Positions 1-11,737 of a DNA stretch of 64,000 nt are shown here, piece after piece. The notes beneath the pieces were generated by a model, which did no database searches, was not told the DNA's origin, and worked only from the letters and a program-made list of their open reading frames with translations. Origin of the DNA: Flaccisagitta enflata (taxonomy: Eukaryota; Chaetognatha; Sagittoidea; Aphragmophora); assembly GCA_965153355.1 (NCBI GenBank), contig OZ231127.1:83204001-83268000 (forward strand), written 5' to 3'. The position numbers and the translations under genes are program-made. Each line of letters opens with the position of its first letter. Within the stretch, counting starts at the first letter, position 1.

Positions 1-74
1 AGGTCTGCACGTCTGAAAGGGCTAGATTAGGGTTCTGGGGGCCTTTGGGGGACGTAAGTATGGGCAGACATGAG
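1..74. repeat. Fragment of foldback family B at the left edge
   Basis: These bases match 63927-64000 at all but four positions. The right-hand copy is the distal part of a family B foldback element, so this is most likely the truncated end of another B copy that continues to the left of the window. From 75 to 405 I see no recognisable feature. Confidence 0.7.
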
Positions 75-405
75 GTTTCCATCAAAATAAGCGATGGCAG
101 AAAAATTTGTCAAGTACGCTAAATTTCTAGTGGATAGATTTCTGTGTCCCAGTAAACAAATGGTATAATTCTTCTGTGTTTTTTGCCTCCCTGGTAACCA
201 TGAAAGTGACGCCATAGCAAATTTATTTTGTTCTTTTTCTTTTCTCCGGTTCACACACACGAAAGCATTAAATTGCAATTCCGGCAATTTCTTCTTTATG
301 TTCACAATTACACGCTTGCTTTCACCTCTCGGAAATATTTACGAACCATGGATCAGAAACCCTAGAAATACTTTTCCCTTTTTTTCCTTTTTTTTCGTCG
401 GTCTA

Positions 406-648
406 TTTTTTAGTCGCGTGCTACGCGACTCTACACCCCGCTTTGTCGGTCCGTCCGTCGGTCCGTCCGTCCGTCGGTCCGTCCGTCGGTCCGTCCGTCG
501 GTCCGTCCGTCGGTCCGTCCGTCGGTCCGTCACACTTTACTTTTGCGGTCTATGGCCTTACTGCTCCTGCCCAAGTGATCAAGTGACCTCAAATACAGCC
601 CCTGCCCACCCGCTTGCGACTGGGGTAGCCATGTATCCGGCCTTGTTT
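406..648 (-). mobile_element. Family A element, full length (Helentron/HINE-like)
   Basis: Read on the minus strand, the copy starts with a CAAGGCCGGATAC-type end, carries GCCCCTG-type sequence, then an ACGG/ACCG array of about 90 bp (12-bp period), then GCGGGGTGTAGAG and a terminal hairpin AGTCGCGTAGCACGCGACT (412-430). The 10-mer AGTCGCGTGC near the 5' end is present in inverted form in the hairpin. No protein is encoded. A short inner array, paired subterminal repeats and a 3' hairpin are known from non-autonomous Helentrons (HINEs, bivalve pearl/CvA-like elements). The class assignment is inference; the repeat family itself is seen directly in many copies. Confidence 0.75.
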
Positions 649-953
649 CCCATCGCGACGCAGAACAGATGATGACAGATGAGGTGACAGATGACAGTTA
701 ACAGATGACAGATGAGGACGCAGATGATGGCAACGAATTGGTTTTCATGGCTCTTTTAGTACACAAATATTTTGAACCAAATGGTTCTTTTGAATTGTTT
801 TATCTTAAGAGTGTTTTGAAATCTTGATGTTTGTCACGCAAACTACACGAAAAATACTTAGGCTATCAACTACATGATGATATTTCACACATAGAATACG
901 AGATTTTGAAATTTGAAAGTCATTGCACAGATGGTGAGTTAGATGACAAGAAC

Positions 954-1001
954 GAAATTCAACATGGGAATACTCATATGAGTATTCCCATGTTGAATTT
1001 C
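954..1001. repeat. Perfect 48-bp palindrome
   Basis: Two 24-bp arms meet with no spacer, with CATATG at the centre. The sequence CACACATAGAATAC occurs on both sides, near 891 and 1004, so the palindrome lies between short direct repeats. No gene is recognisable around it (649-1203), although short frames exist on both strands. Confidence 0.95.
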
Positions 1002-1203
1002 TTTCCACACATAGAATACATAAGAACCATTTATAGGACATGACTGGATCGAAACCTAAGTCAAGCATTATTAGAAAATTAGATGCGCTCATGAGTCATC
1101 ATGCACATAAAACATAAAACAAAAAATTCATAACACTTACAATTGTATGCAAATCAAGTTCATTTGTAGATATGTTTCGAAGTCGCTGACCGCAGAGAGA
1201 AAA

Positions 1204-1554
1204 AACAAGGCCAATACCTGTAGATCGCCTGAGAGACTTACGCAATTACGCAATTACGCAATTGCATAATGGTCTTTAGTTACCTTTTGCATAATGGTCT
1301 TTAGTTACCTTTTAATGACTTGAAATGATTAAGAAGCATTTAGATTGACTAAAATGACAAAAATGACATAGAATGACTTAGAATGCAATAGAATGACATA
1401 GAATAACCTAGAATGATTTAGAATGACTTAAAATGACTTAAAATGATTTTTTTTTTTAAATGATAAAAAAAAGTAAAAGTGTGACGGACCGACAGATAGA
1501 CAAACAGACGGACGGACAAAGCGGGGTGTTGAGTCGCGTAGCACGCGTCTAAAA
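1204..1554 (+). mobile_element. Family A element with an internal TAGAATGACT array
   Basis: The copy starts with AACAAGGCCAATAC and ends with the hairpin GAGTCGCGTAGCACGCGTCT and an A-run. Its middle differs from the standard copy: it contains ACGCAATT repeats, a short duplicated segment around 1267-1311, and a decamer-like TAGAATGACT array (about 1315-1450) ahead of the GACGG stretch. A related AAGTCATTTT array occurs in the A copy at 48.1-48.4 kb, so this seems to be a subfamily. Confidence 0.65.
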
Positions 1555-1716
1555 GGAATATCAATGAAAAAAACTTCCGAAAGGCGTCGAGAAAAATGAA
1601 GTCAGAGACTGTCTTTATTTATCTCCCTCGATCCCTCTTCTCTTAACCCCTTCCATTGACCTCTGTCCAATTCCCACGCTAAAACGAAATTCTTTTATCT
1701 ATTTATCTTTTTCTTT

Positions 1717-1790
<74 letters not shown>

Positions 1791-2101
1791 TTTCTTTCTT
1801 ACTTTCTTTCTTTTTTTCTTTTTCTATTTCTTTTTATCTTCCTTTCCTTTTTTTGTGTATCTTTTTTCTCTTCATTCATTTTTTCACTTTTTTACTTCTT
1901 CCTCTTTTTTTTCCTTTTCTCCGTTTTAATACACTTTCCACTACCCTTTCCCTTTCATTTCTATCTACTTCTAACCCTTATTTTCTTCCTCTCCTCTTCT
2001 CTCTTTTCTTCTCTGTCTTCCTCCCTTTCCTTGCCCCCTTCATCCCCCCACCCCCTCCCCCCCCTTCCCCACTCGCCTCCCCCATCCCCCCACCCCCCCC
2101 A
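1555..2101. repeat. Pyrimidine-rich tract with (TTTC)n
   Basis: The plus strand is almost entirely C and T. A TTTC tetranucleotide array occupies about 1711-1812, and C-runs occupy about 2045-2100. The tract directly abuts the broken 3' end of the gag fragment. The long frames here on either strand are translations of low-complexity sequence. Confidence 0.85.
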
Positions 2102-3025
2102 ACCGTCGCTTTTCTTCCTTTTCTGATCATCATCTTCCGAGATGTGTTCAAGCCATTTGGTTTTTATGTCATCTGACATGTTCATTTCCACCATAGGAAC
2201 GACAATAACACTTATTGCTTCCGTGTCAGTGTGAAATTCCTCAAGACACTTGATAGAACTCTCCAACGTATTCAGAGTTGCTCTCAACTCATGTGTGCCG
2301 AACTTTTTCATTTTGATGATTTTTTCAGCATAGCTTTGTTTGATCATGCGGGGTTTTCCAAATCTTTTCTTGAACACCCCATACAACTTGTCATAGTTGT
2401 CATCTGTGACTGAGTACCCATCTGCAATTTTCTTTGCTTCATGAGTGCAACATGTTTTCAAATACAGCAACTTTTGATGGTTGGGCATAGATTTGTTGTG
2501 AATCAAGTTATCAAATTGAGTAACCCAGCTATGGTAAGCACTTGAGGAACTTCCCTCAAACGTTGGTAATTCCACTTTAGGTAGTCTCAATTCAGACAGG
2601 TGTGCTGCAGGTGCTGCAGTTGGGGCTGCAAGTGGGGCTGGCGGTGTCAAATCTCTGATGGCCTTTCTTGCTGCAGCCAATACTCTTTCTGTGTTGACAT
2701 ACCAACTGTCAGCCAAAAATGTGTCAGCTTCAACCACCGCATCATCATCATCATATTGGCTGATGAAAGATAGAATGTATTCATCCAATTCTGTCAGGTC
2801 TTCAAATGCCTTTGTTACCTTTTCTGTCCCAATTTCAATTCTATCTGGGCATGGATTGGCATCACTTAATGCATTTTGCAAATGGTTGGAGTGTTTTGTA
2901 AGCTGTGTTCTTATTGCTCTCCTTTGTGATCTTTTCAAATCAAATGCATCAAAACCTTCAAATTTGTCCCTTTTAGCTTTTTCAATGAAAGCATTGATCC
3001 TGCCTTTGGCAGTGGCTTCATCCAT
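2102..3025 (-). pseudogene. BEL/Pao-type retrotransposon gag, 3'-truncated
   Basis: The minus-strand frame runs from an ATG at 3025 for about 308 residues before passing into low-complexity sequence. Residues 1-130 are charged and helix-rich, beginning MDEATAKGRINAFIEKAK. A Pro/Ala linker (about 128-141) follows. Residues 148-158 read LPKVELPTFEG, followed by a W-F pattern, HNKSM, LLYLKTCC, EAKKIADGY and VFKKRFGKP. That order is the signature of the DUF1759 gag domain of BEL/Pao retrotransposons, which bind and package element RNA. The frame up to the break is intact. The nucleocapsid, protease, reverse transcriptase and integrase regions are missing, and no LTR is visible. The frame past 2102 (Trp/Gly then Glu/Arg-rich) is the complement of a pyrimidine tract and is not gag. 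Confidence 0.88.
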
Positions 3026-3467
3026 ATTTACAGTACCAAAAAGCGCAAATGCAGTTCCAGTATTATTTTGTGTATCAATTTTTGTGGCTGCTGTTAACGC
3101 TCATCGGAGAACAAAAGATAAGTTTAGGTTCTAGACAAATCGGTTTTCACCTCTCCCCGACTCTGCTGCCCCCCTCTCCTATCTAATGTCCTCCAACGAC
3201 AGTCTTGATTCAATAACAACAACCACAACTCAACTCACTGTTGAGAGTAGAAAACACTTTTTCTCTTTTTTCACAACGTTAAACTTTTTGGTTTCAAATC
3301 CAGAAACTTTTCTTTTCGTCGAATTTCCCCCCTTATCTTGAGGGATCTTTATTCTTTATTGTTTCTTTTCTGTTTATTTTTTAATAAACACTTTCGTTCG
3401 AAGGATTTCTTCAAAATTTTCGTTCTTATCATCGAAGGGATCTATTTTTCCGAATGAGACAAATGAT
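3026..3467. other. Leader-side sequence upstream of the gag, no feature
   Basis: This lies 5' of the gag on the minus strand and could hold its untranslated leader. I could not identify an LTR end or a primer-binding site. It contains AT-rich unique-looking sequence. Confidence 0.4.
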
Positions 3468-3527
3468 TTTTTAGTCATGTGCACGCGACTCTATAATCCG
3501 CTTTGTCGGTTGGTTGGTCGGTCACAG
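3468..3527 (-). mobile_element. Family A 3'-end fragment
   Basis: The fragment TTTTTTAGTCATGTGCACGCGACT followed by CTATAATCCGCTTTGTCGG matches the hairpin end of family A in inverted orientation. The stem is partly decayed. The rest of the element is missing, and 3528-4187 shows nothing recognisable. Confidence 0.6.
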
Positions 3528-4187
3528 GAGTTGGCTTTGTTTGACTTCCAAGTCAAGAGAGAGAGAATCCTGATTTTCTTTTCCTTTTCAGCGCTCCGAG
3601 ATTTAAGAATGGAGAGTGAAATTTCACAAAATGGTTGGTTGATCCGTCGGTCGATCCGGTAATAGAGGGACCATGAATGATTGTCAGCTTTATGAGCAAA
3701 GGACTGTAGTTAGCTGGTCGACTTTCGGATCTGTTGTTGGTGACTATCACTGTCTATCTTTTTTCTCTTAGAAGGTGAACGCTTAATTAGACGGTTGTAA
3801 GGCGCATAATTGTAAAAGGATTTGTAATAAAATGAGATTACAATGAGAAAACGGATTCTTTCCAAAAGTAGTAGGTTTGATTGTTTAATCCAAAGAAAAT
3901 AGCCCAATTCATGAGCCTTATGCGTCCTTGCTTTTACTTTAAAAAGAGAACGTCTTATTTGTAAGTCTTTCTTCTACGAAGACTAAATGTGAACTAACTA
4001 GAGGCAGAGAGTCTCGCTCTGCGCAGTTGTTTATCTCATAATTCATCTATAAATTCTCGTGACTCCCGGCTTTCTAGCCAATCATGCAGTGACTACTAAG
4101 AAATCATATAACCAATAATAGCCTAACACGTCTTTAACAAAGGGTTACGCAAGACTATGGAAAATTCCCAACTGAGGCAACTTAACA

Positions 4188-4360
4188 GTTGGTTTGTTGG
4201 TTGGTTGGTTGGTTGGTTGGTTGGTTGGTTGGTTGGTTGGTTGGTTGGTTGGTTGGTTAGTCATGCAACTAAAGAAGCAAAGATCTATCAAGCACAAGTA
4301 CGCGTTGCCCCTTCTTCTTCTTCTTCTTCTTCTTCTTCTTCTTCTTCTTCTTCTTCTTCT

Positions 4361-4392
<32 letters not shown>

Positions 4393-4396
4393 CTCT

Positions 4397-4428
<32 letters not shown>

Positions 4429-4442
4429 ATCTTCTTCTTCTT
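4188..4442. repeat. (GGTT)n then (TTC)n microsatellites
   Basis: A GGTT array occupies about 4188-4259, and a TTC array occupies about 4310-4442 with TTCCTC variants toward its end. The Ser-rich and Leu-rich frames across them are translation artefacts. Confidence 0.95.
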
Positions 4443-4859
4443 TTTCTTTCATTTTCAATTTGAAAAATGAGCCCGTGGGAAAATTTAGATGCTTCCTAAA
4501 GGTGTTTCTCCCATATTATGGCAGAAACGAAATTGATTTTGAGAAAGAAAAAAAGATCTAGTTTAATGTGAATTGTGATTCACGCAATAATAACCTCACT
4601 TGGCACGGAACGATATCAAAACAAAAGTTTGTCCATTAATCATGAAAACAGACCGGGGTGCGTCATTTATTTTCACTTGGTACTTTTATCTTCCTTTAAA
4701 AAAAGGGGCTCCCAATTTGGGAGGCCATTCTTCGCTTCTTTGGTATGGCTTGAAGTGGATTTTGTTTTCAAAATGAATAGTTGTAAAACACCTTTTTCTG
4801 TTGCGACCACTTTTTGGATACCCAACTCAGAAATATTCAGGGGCAACAAGAACCACTGA

Positions 4860-4895
4860 CAAAACCAAACCAAACCAAACCAAACCAAACAAAAC
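4860..4895. repeat. (CAAAC)n pentanucleotide tract
   Basis: About seven near-perfect pentamers lie just left of MITE F1. Confidence 0.9.
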
Positions 4896-4933
4896 TCAAA
4901 CATCTCCGCTTTAATATTATGTTCTGTGTTGTA

Positions 4934-5537
4934 ACCTTGGGGACATAAAAAATGGCGGATTTTGGAAAACTAATTCTATCTACCTTAAATTGAGAAGAAC
5001 TATAAAAAATCGGTGACCATTTTGAAGCTCTGCGAAAGATCTTTCAAATGAGACGTTGCTGGTTGTCCTAGCTTTTTTCGTTTAGAAATGGCATTGGGAT
5101 GAAAACAGGTTGTCTGGAATTTGAGAATTCACTATAGGATTTGCATGTTTTTGTTTGTTGAAACATAGAAACTAAACGCATTGTGTAAAAAATTCGTTCT
5201 TGGCGCCATTTTGAAGAAAATTTGAAGCTCTTTACTTTGCTCATGGATATTAAGTAGCTGTGGCTATTCTGAATTGCATCATTAAGAAAAACGTTGAGAC
5301 AAAAATTGCTAATAAAAAAAAGACAATATTTGCTCTTTTTCCAATCGGTGATATTTTTCTTCAAACCTGTGCCATTTCTAAACAAATAAAGCTACAAATA
5401 CCAGACACGACTCAATTGAAAGATCTTCCGAAGGGCTTTACAGGCATCACCAATTTTAATCCATTTTTCTTACGTTATATCGAGTTATGGTTTAAAGAAA
5501 GGTTTCAAAAATCCGCCATTTTTTTTGTCCCCAAGGT
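4934..5537. mobile_element. MITE F1, TA target-site duplication
   Basis: The termini ACCTTGGGGACATAAAAAAT and their reverse complement form an inverted repeat of about 30 bp, flanked by TA on both sides (4932-4933, 5538-5539). The interior is itself imperfectly palindromic, with AAGATCTTTCAAATGAG-type motifs in both halves. No transposase is present. A TA duplication with short inverted termini fits a Tc1/mariner-derived MITE. A second copy, F2, is at 36.2 kb. The central part is shared with MITE G at 13.5 kb, which has different ends. Confidence 0.85.
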
Positions 5538-7272
5538 TAGTTGAGTTGTTTCTCATATCTTGAATCTTCAGTTTTCTTTACAGCATTTTAGTATAACTCC
5601 CCCTCATCCCCTCACCCCCCCTCAACGCCCCCCCATTTGCATGTCCGCGTGTCTTTGGCTTTCCCCTTTTCTCATCCCGCCTTTTGTTCCCCTTCCTTTC
5701 ACATTCAATGATGTGCCCCATTTATTACTCATACGGTGACATGTCATTTTTTCATTTTATCATCAATACTACGAATAATGGCGGCTATCGCCGTGAGGAA
5801 AAAAGTCATAAGCGTTGGTCACTTTTCGTCATGCTTTCGACTTCAACCACTTTTTGTATTTGTTAGATCAAGAGCAATTGTATGTATTGAATGCACTGAA
5901 AATCAGAGAAAAACAGGACTGCGCAAAATGAGCTTGCTGAGCTAAAACACTCAAAATCACTCACCCAGATAACCAATTATGCTCACTCCCATTTAAAATT
6001 AAAAAAACTGAGCTAAATGAGCTAAGTGAGCTAGAATACTGAAAAAAAAACCCTCACAGATGAGCAACTATGCTCACTGACATGCTTTCTTGTATTTGCA
6101 AGCTAAGACAAGTATCAAAACATTGATTTATTTTTCCGATAAAAAAAAACTGAGACAATATTGAGATAAATGAGCTAAATGAGCTAGAATACTCAAAAGC
6201 ACCCTCAATGATGAGCAGTAACACTCAGGAACATGTTTCTTTTTGTATTTGCAGGCTCAGAGAAACATCAATACACCTCTTTACGTTTATTGATCCTACA
6301 CAAAATTGTAGAAAATCGAAACAAATTGTATTTGAATTTTTCGTAAAAAAAGATTGAAAAATTCATAACTCAAAAAATATTTGTAGTAGAGCATTCTGCC
6401 TGGCGCCAAATGAAAGAGAAGTATCACATTAACGTACCCTCTCAATTTCATTGGAGGGCTCATTCGCCCCTATGAGAGCCTCAACTTCTTAATAAGAAAA
6501 TGAAAACCATGCACAGCGCAATCTATAGTAACATCTGTCACATAATTATCGTCACACACATATGTTTTCACCAATTTGGGGTTGATATCAACAGTGCTGA
6601 TAGATGTTTTGCAGTTCTATATAGCATATTGGTGTGATAGAGAGAATTCACCAGTTTTCAAATGTTCCTGAGGCCAGATTTTGCGTAAAACTGCGTTTGA
6701 CCTTCATGAGGTACAGGTCATAGAATTTTCTCATTTTTTAGACAGTCAATCTTGTTTTGCTTGTATCTTTTAAACGAATGAAGCTAGAAATGCCAGATTG
6801 GTCCCATTTTAAAGATCTTTTCAAGATCTTTCTAACCGTCACCAATTTTCTGCAAATCCTTTGAAAAACAACTGAGTTATAAGCTGGGCTGAGCGTGACA
6901 CTGCGGTAAACCTCTAACCCGTGGACGTTGCAACAACACCATTTTCCGCCACGCGGCGTAGCAATGCAATTTATTGCAATATCGTGCCGGGGACGGTACG
7001 GTGCGGGACGGGTCTTTAATAATCATAAGTATCTGTATTTACTCATCTGTGGTTACAACTTCAAAAATACGCTAGACAACCTTACATTTTTGAGGAGGAC
7101 ATATCACTTGCCAGACTGATGGAGAGACAGACAGACAGACAAGGAGATATGGTGTTACCCTTTTTTCCTTTCACATGTGTTTATATATTGTTATTGTGCA
7201 CACTTTGGCCATATGTCCGACTGGAATTTCCAAAGTTCATTGTTACCGACCCCCCCAATGAGCAAGGGCAGG

Positions 7273-7273
<1 letters not shown>

Positions 7274-7354
<81 letters not shown>

Positions 7355-7540
7355 ACATTCTACTTCTCTTCCCTCTTTTATTTCTTCTTCTTTTCTTTTT
7401 TTTCAATTTTTCTTCTTTTTTTTCTTTTCATCGTTTTTTTCTTTTCTTCTTTTTATTCTTTTCTTCTTTTTTTTCTTTTCTTTTTTTCTTTCTTTTTCTT
7501 CTTCTTCCTCTTCCTCTTCTTCCTCTTGTTCTTCTCAATA
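7274..7540. repeat. (GA)n and a TTC/TTTC-rich tract in the loop of E
   Basis: GA dinucleotides run from about 7274 to 7353, followed by a pyrimidine-rich tract to about 7540. The frames across it (RERERE, FFFF) are artefacts. Confidence 0.95.
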
Positions 7541-8122
7541 CCGTTACCGTCACGGCCAAGCAGCCCATTATCGTTTTAGGGCGATCCTGCCCTTTTCCCG
7601 CTACCGGAACAAACTTCCGGTTTCACGCTCGGGCCAGGTTATAAGCTAAAAAAAATGATAAAAAAGTGGATGAAAATGTGTAAAATATCGTTAAGGGTTT
7701 TTCTCATTGATACCCTTTACTGCACCTGCATGGGCACAAATCTCTTTCTGCTTCTAGCACACTTGATAATAAGTATTTAGCTATCTCCAGTAAAAATTTA
7801 AAGACCATTAGGTTTAAAAGCCCTGATTACAGTTCACAGAAAGGTGAGAGATTCACCAAGCAAAATAAAAAAAATTTAAATTCATTAAATTGTAAAATCT
7901 TTCGATGTGCGTTAAAGTCGCTACAATTTCACTGGCCCAGAAGATATTTTTTGTTTCTTCATATATCCATGCAGAAAATCATATATACGTCAATACTTTG
8001 CTGACCAGTTGGGTTTGAGAAAAAAAAATGGTCTTCGTGCCTAATGTTTTGGACAAAATCTTGGACAGTTTTTCCTCTTTTCATGTTGTGACGATAATTA
8101 TGCGACAGATGTTAGATAACCA

Positions 8123-8560
8123 TGACATTATTCCCCCAGGGAAAAGCCCCAATGTCCCCAATAGGAAATAATTAAAGTCTGGAAATCCCCAGTTATATCC
8201 CCCATTGAGTTTGTTAAAAAAATGTATCAGGGAATATAAGGGAGGTGTCCCCAGGGATATCCCCTGGGGATGTCCCCTGTTGAGTTTGATCATACTCACT
8301 CATAAATTCTTCATGTAAAAATAAGAATTAAGCTTCTACGGGGAGGATTTCTTACTGAAATTAACTGAATTCTAATTGTGCACGAAAAATTTGTGGATGA
8401 CAAAAACTTAACTCAACCGGGGATATCCCCGGGGGACATCCCCTGTTTAATCCCCAAATTATTTCTTTCATTAACTTAAAGGGGGATGTAGCTGGGGATT
8501 TCCAGACTAATTATTTTCTACCGGGGACATTGGGGCTTTTCCCCCCGGGGAATGATATCA
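8123..8560. mobile_element. Foldback MITE nested in the right arm of E
   Basis: The ends TGACATTATTCCCC and GGGGAATGATATCA are inverted, and pairing continues for about 170 bp per arm through CCCCAATGTCCCC and GGGGATATCCCC-type blocks. The left arm of E lacks this sequence: there, the equivalents of the flanks GACAGATGTTA and CTACAGATTGCG are directly joined. The left arm therefore shows the empty site. The exact target-site duplication is unclear. Confidence 0.85.
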
Positions 8561-8582
8561 CTACAGATTGCGCTGTGCCATG

Positions 8583-8707
8583 TTTCTTTCGAATATGTCA
8601 AAAAGTCGAAGACTGACTTCAACTTTTTTCCCGACTAATAACTAAGAATAAATGATGGGGAAAAAAGTTGGAGGTAGTCTTCGACTTTTTGACATATTCA
8701 AGAAAAA
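8583..8707. mobile_element. Small hairpin MITE nested in the right arm of E
   Basis: Inverted arms of about 50 bp share GAATATGTCAAAAAGTCGAA. The insert is flanked by CATG at 8579-8582 and 8708-8711, and it is absent from the left arm of E. A 4-bp duplication is the simplest reading, though CATG could belong to the termini. Confidence 0.75.
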
Positions 8708-9505
8708 CATGGTTTTCATCTTCTTATGAGAAAGTTTGTTGTGGATCTCCATCAAGCGATTGAGGCCTCCAATGAAATTGATAGGGTAAGTAAATTTGAT
8801 AGTTCTCTTTCATTTGGCGCTAAGCAGAATGCTCTACAACAAATATTTTTCGCATTATGATTTTTTAAAAATTTGTTTACGAAAAATTCAAATTGATTTC
8901 TTTTTATTTATCATGATTTTAAGTAGGATCAATAAAAGAGTGCATTTATATTTTTTTGAGCATGCAAATAAAAGAAACCATGTTTATGAGCATAGCTGCT
9001 CATCTGCGAGGGTGTTTTTGAGCATTCTATCTTGTTTAGCTCATTTTGCTCAATCTTTTATTCTTATTTCAAATGCGATAAATGAATAGATATTTTGATA
9101 CAGTTTTAAGCAAGCAGATACAAAAAAACATGTCAGTGCGCATAACTGCTCTTCTGTGAGGCTGTTTTTGAGTATTCTTGCTCACTTAACTCATTTAGCT
9201 CAGTCTTTTTTTTCTTCTAATTTTTAATGGGATAAATAAGTAAACATTTGATGTGAGCATACAAATACAAAAAAGCATGTCAGTGAGCATAGCTGGTTGA
9301 TTGGTTGAGTGATTTTGAGCATTTTAGCTCATCTAGCTCATTTGGCTCAGTCCTATCTTTCTCTGATTTTCAGTGCAGTCAATACGTACAATTGCTCTTG
9401 ATTTGATCTAACAAATAAAAAGATGTGCAGTGACTGGAGATAAAAGCTTGATGAAAAGTGACCAATGCTTACGACTTTTTTCCTTACGGCGACAGCCGCC
9501 ATTAC

Positions 9506-10148
9506 GGGTATAGGGTGTGCTTGCTTCAAAAACTGTCGATACTGTCGCTACTGTAAGCAAAGGAGTCAGAGGGAAAAAGGTTAAGGCAAAGGCCGGCCAA
9601 TAAGAACTCGCTTTCGGGTGGACGAGGCAGCCATGCGTGTGCGTGTGCGTGTGCGCAGACGCCGTTTTGCATGTGGGCAGGGGCTCATTTGTATGTGGGC
9701 AGAGGCTGTAATGCGCCGATTGAGCGTCAGTCCACAGTCCACAGTCCAAATTTTTGCGTTACAAACCGAGCTCCCAACCTTCCGAACCATGAATACACCC
9801 TCTTCTTAAATCGACTAAAGAGAGAGAGAGAAAAAATAAAGCAGTCAAAATGAAAATTCTGTTGTGTTTACATTTGATGACAAGAATGAAGTCGTTTGTC
9901 TTGTTTAAAATACTCGAGCCGGCAGTAAAGGACCTACGCAATGTCTCCTAACAATGTAACAAATTGCTCTCAGTACAACCGTTTGTGGTTCAAAGCAAAT
10001 TTAACAGAATTTTGTTGTTGTTGTTCGTGATTTATGATATATGACAAATGTTTAGCTTTTGCTGCTGAAAAAGAAAGACTCGGACGCAAGAACTAAATGA
10101 ACAGAGTGGAATTCCTTGTTGTTAGGGGAGCCAAAGTAACTTAACTGT
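9506..10148. other. No recognisable feature
   Basis: Mixed-composition sequence with a short GTGTGC run near 9637. I see no gene or repeat boundary. Confidence 0.4.
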
Positions 10149-10355
10149 AACAAGCCCAACTTAGGGCAAAAGTCGCGGAATGTTGGGCAGGGGCAGCACT
10201 ACCTAAACTACTAGACTACCCTTAACTCATGAATCCCCATGAATGACTTAAGATATTTTAAAGCTGATCAAAAAAGCAATATTTCAGTAATACATAATAA
10301 TGATAATGATAATAATAATGTATTTTGGATGGATGGACGGACCGACACACTACAA
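10149..10355 (+). mobile_element. Degenerate family A copy
   Basis: AACAAGCCCAACTTAGGG, AAGTCGCGG, GGGCAGGGGCAG and later GGACGGACCGACACAC keep the family A order, but the terminal hairpin is absent. A short AAT/GAT-rich stretch lies in the middle. Confidence 0.5.
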
Positions 10356-10571
10356 AACTGGAAAACCAACGCGGAAGATGTATTACTTTTAAAAGACTTT
10401 AATACTTAGTATTTGATGATGCGAGTTGATATCGTCGAGAAAGAAGATGGCATTGACATCACTAGAAATATTGCAAGAGGCGGAAATTGATTTGTGTGAT
10501 AAAAGAAAGGACAGATTGACAACGGCAGAGTCAGAGACACTCTTTATGCCTGCGGCATGGTTTCGGGAGAA

Positions 10572-10779
10572 AACAAGGCCGGATACACGGTTACCCCAGA
10601 CGGGGGGGGGGGGGGGCAGGGGCCGTATTTGATCATTTGGGCAGGGGCAGTGAGGCCAAAAACCGCAAAAACCCAAAAAAAGTAAAGTGTGACGGACAGA
10701 CTTAAAGACAGACAAACCGACGGACGGACGGACCGACAATGCGGGGTGTAGAGTCGCGTAGCACGCGACTAAAAAAAAA
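10572..10779 (+). mobile_element. Family A element, full length
   Basis: The copy starts AACAAGGCCGGATACACGG and continues through GGGCAGGGGCCGTATTTGATC, GTAAAGTGTGACGGACAG and the GACGG array. It ends in a perfect hairpin AGTCGCGTAGCACGCGACT followed by nine A. A run of 14 G interrupts the CGTGCGGGTG segment. It is one of the cleanest reference copies. Confidence 0.8.
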
Positions 10780-10882
10780 CATTGTTTTAGTCACATGTAA
10801 TTTATTATATTAGATAAGCGGGGTGCCTTGAACTCATCACAGAAAAGAAGTCATCTCATAACATATGCGCCTTATTTGTGAA

Positions 10883-11187
10883 TGCATGAATGAATGAATG
10901 AATGAATGAATGAATGAATGAATGAATGAATGAATGAATGAATGAATGAATGAATAAATGAATGAATGAATGAATGAATGAATGAACGAATGACAGAATG
11001 AATAAATGAATGAATGAGTGAAAGATAGAGAGAAAAAAAGTGTGAATCAATGAGTGAGAGAAAGCGTGAATGAATGAATGAATGAATGAATGAATGAATG
11101 AATGAATAAATGAATGAATGAATGAATGAATGAATGAATGAATGAATGAGTGAATGAATGAATGAATGAATGAGTGAATGAATGAAT
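10883..11187. repeat. (AATG)n microsatellite
   Basis: The tetranucleotide array has AATA, GAGTG and AACG interruptions around 10985-11065. The FIHS-repeat frames on the minus strand are artefacts. From 11188 to 11737 there is GC-variable sequence with no recognisable feature. Confidence 0.95.
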
Positions 11188-11737
11188 ACCAAATGATACA
11201 AAATCTTAATTGCACCACCAGTAATTTTCCCCCACGATGAAAAGTAAGTGGGATTTCTTTTTTTCTCTGTTCCGCAATATAAAAAAAAATTGATGCAGTC
11301 GTGCGTTGGCCGAGCTCTATAACGCACGTGCTTTCATGCGTGTGCGTGCGCTCGCGCGTGCAAGCGCACTCGAGCGGCAAACTTACTTCCTCTTCTATTT
11401 GTTCTTTCTTTCTTTTGCTTTTACCGGGTAAAACGTCACGAACGGGCGAAGAGGGGAAGGGGCTTTGGCAGGGAAAAACGTTGGCAGAAACAACAACAGC
11501 AGAGAAACACCGACAAAAAATGAGAGATTAGTGTAGCTCTGACACAAACAGCACCGGCAGAAAAGCATTGTTTAGCAAGTATAGATAGAGAAGCATTCGC
11601 AGGGAAGACATGGCAAGTAAACAGCAGCTGGGAAGCTGGGAAGCTCCAGTTAGGAAGTACCAAAAAAAAAAGCATTGATGATAGATCTTTGAAAGAGATA
11701 GTACACTAACAAATGATCACAACAAAAAAAACCCTGT

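Larger units (their letters stand above)
5776..9505. mobile_element. Giant foldback element E (3.7 kb)
   Basis: The left arm (5776 to about 6556) and the right arm (about 8086-9505) are inverted copies. Landmarks shared in inverted orientation are TAATGGCGGC at the outer ends, AGAGCAATTGTA, GAGCTAAATGAGCT, CAATGAAATTGA, CAGCGCAATCT and ACGATAATTATG at the inner ends. Each arm holds about three degenerate 150-160-bp units with TGAGCTAAATGAGCT and GATGAGCA. The right arm is longer because two MITEs are nested in it. The loop (about 6557-8085) contains a GA array and pyrimidine tracts, with no recognisable gene. Long inverted arms made of tandem units recall Drosophila FB elements. No target-site duplication was identified. 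Confidence 0.85.
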
